DNA from: Bacteroidia bacterium
GTDB lineage: Bacteria; Bacteroidota; Bacteroidia; Flavobacteriales; Flavobacteriaceae
Direction: 5' to 3'
NCBI GenBank assembly: GCA_030425715.1
Contig: JAUIAA010000140.1
Span: 1 to 6,002 of the forward strand
Length of the DNA stretch: 6,002 bases
Shown here: positions 5,185-6,002 of the stretch, piece after piece
How the letters are laid out: every line of letters starts with the position of its first letter
Numbering within the stretch: position 1 is the first letter of the stretch
The notes under the pieces: model-generated
Databases searched by the model: none
What the model was told of the DNA's origin: nothing
What the model saw: only the letters and a program-made list of their open reading frames with translations
Position numbers and translations under genes: made by a program

Positions 5185-6002
5185 TTATACATTGTGTAAA
5201 ACATCGTCTGTAGCTTCATGTCTTTTAAATACCCGGAGTCCATACCATGCTATATATATAAAACAAAGTAATGGTAAGATAAAGGAAAAGTTCACTTCAG
5301 AAACTCCCATAATGGTTGTATCTGCAACCCCGTTTCCTCCAGCATCAATAATCATTCCCTGCAATTTTGGCATTAATGCGCCACCTACAATAGCCATAAT
5401 TAAACCAGCGGAACCAACTTTAGACTGTTCTTCGGTTAAATCGCCAAGAGCAATTCCATAAATGGTTGGAAACATAATAGACATGCTAAAAGAAACTCCC
5501 ACTAAACTGTACAAACCAATAGTTCCTTTTAAAAAAATAGTTCCTAAAATAAATACCATAGATACTAAGGCAAAATTCATCAATAATTTACCAGAACTAA
5601 TAAATCTTAAAAGATAAGTGCCTACCGCACGACCAAAAGTAAAAAGAACAAAGGCTACCATTTGGTAGTAACCCGCTGTAACACTATCCATACCCATACC
5701 TTCAGCATATTGGTAAATGTATGTCCAACACATAATTTGTGCTCCCACATAAAAAATTTGAGCAAGAACGCCTAAAACATATTTTTTGTTTTTGGCTAGA
5801 ACAGCAAAAGTGTCACCAATTTTTGGCATACCTCCTTCTTCCTTAGATTGTGGCATTTTGCTGATTATAAAGAGTATAAAAACGCCAATAAGGACTAGGC
5901 CAAGAATAACATAAGGGTTGCGAATTACCATTAAATCGGCTGTTTTAATCAGAATTTTAGAAGCCTCGTCTAAAGCACTAAAATCTTGTATGTCATCAGA
6001 TT
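5185..6002 (-). CDS. fucP: FucP-family sugar:H+ symporter (MFS), C-terminal part
   Basis: The frame is open to the right edge, so the gene starts outside the window; 271 codons are visible of an expected 420-440 or so. The Met at 5931 is internal: codons upstream of it continue in frame and encode the hydrophilic central loop. About seven membrane segments can be recognised, corresponding roughly to TM6-TM12. FucP-like features include GYYQMVAFVLFTFGRAVGTYL, the SMSIMFPTIYGIALGDL helix with its FPTI motif, and KVGSAGLIMAIVGGALMPKL. The protein is an inner-membrane proton symporter for L-fucose or a related hexose or deoxyhexose. The residues known to matter for proton coupling and sugar binding in E. 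coli FucP (Asp46, Glu135) lie in the unseen half, so the sugar is not fixed. The mutarotase gene follows 10 nt after its stop (5187-5185), supporting an operon. The gene symbol is by family, not by proven substrate. Confidence 0.88.
   Translation of the reverse strand, partial: SDDIQDFSALDEASKILIKTADLMVIRNPYVILGLVLIGVFILFIISKMPQSKEEGGMPKIGDTFAVLAKNKKYVLGVLAQIFYVGAQIMCWTYIYQYAEGMGMDSVTAGYYQMVAFVLFTFGRAVGTYLLRFISSGKLLMNFALVSMVFILGTIFLKGTIGLYSLVGVSFSMSIMFPTIYGIALGDLTEEQSKVGSAGLIMAIVGGALMPKLQGMIIDAGGNGVADTTIMGVSEVNFSFILPLLCFIYIAWYGLRVFKRHEATDDVLHNV

Noticed and set aside
5066..5461. 131-codon + strand ORF
   Set aside because: It is antisense across the mutarotase and permease genes, both of which have clear family motifs; its residue composition is that of a reverse-strand shadow.
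5929..5931. ATG at 5931-5929 as the start of the permease gene
   Set aside because: The frame stays open through 23 further codons to the window edge, and the protein from this Met would lack half of the expected 12 membrane segments; it is an internal Met of a gene cut by the window.

Overview
The window is AT-rich and almost certainly from a member of the Bacteroidota, most likely a flavobacterium. Three things support this: the C-terminal end of a SusD/RagB-type outer-membrane nutrient-binding lipoprotein, a Bacteroidota-type promoter (TTG, 21 bp, TAnnTTTG) instead of a sigma70-type one, and A-rich start regions with little Shine-Dalgarno character. All complete genes look intact. There are no RNA genes, CRISPR arrays, insertion sequences or attachment sites.

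Layout from left to right. (1) Positions 2-319, + strand: last 105 codons of a SusD-like protein whose start lies outside the window. (2) Positions 341-374: a 13-bp perfect hairpin between two convergent genes, serving as a probable shared terminator. (3) Positions 372-2669, - strand: a 765-residue molybdopterin oxidoreductase of the FdhF/YdeP type, standing alone. (4) Positions 2670-2855: a divergent regulatory gap with a good + strand promoter and a weaker - strand candidate. (5) Positions 2856-4699, + strand: a two-gene operon of an NAD(P)H/FMN-type flavoprotein (nitronate monooxygenase family) and a TesB-type acyl-CoA thioesterase, 5 nt apart. (6) Positions 4729-6002, - strand: the end of a sugar operon, in transcription order a FucP-type permease (5' end outside the window), a RhaM-type sugar mutarotase, and a 30-codon candidate small lipoprotein that is easily missed.

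Functionally, the right side imports a deoxysugar, probably L-fucose or a similar sugar, by proton symport and interconverts its anomers for catabolism. The SusD fragment on the left could belong to a glycan-uptake locus, but about 4.5 kb of unrelated genes on both strands separate it from the sugar operon, so one shared locus is not demonstrated. The middle block is general oxidoreductase and acyl-CoA metabolism with unknown substrates.

I do not see an obviously new multi-gene system. The items most worth a second look are the tiny lipoprotein-like ORF at the end of the sugar operon, the pairing of a rhamnose-type mutarotase with a fucose-type permease, the orphan YdeP-like enzyme with a changed active-site position, and an 11-nt exact repeat just before the starts of both genes of the + strand operon.
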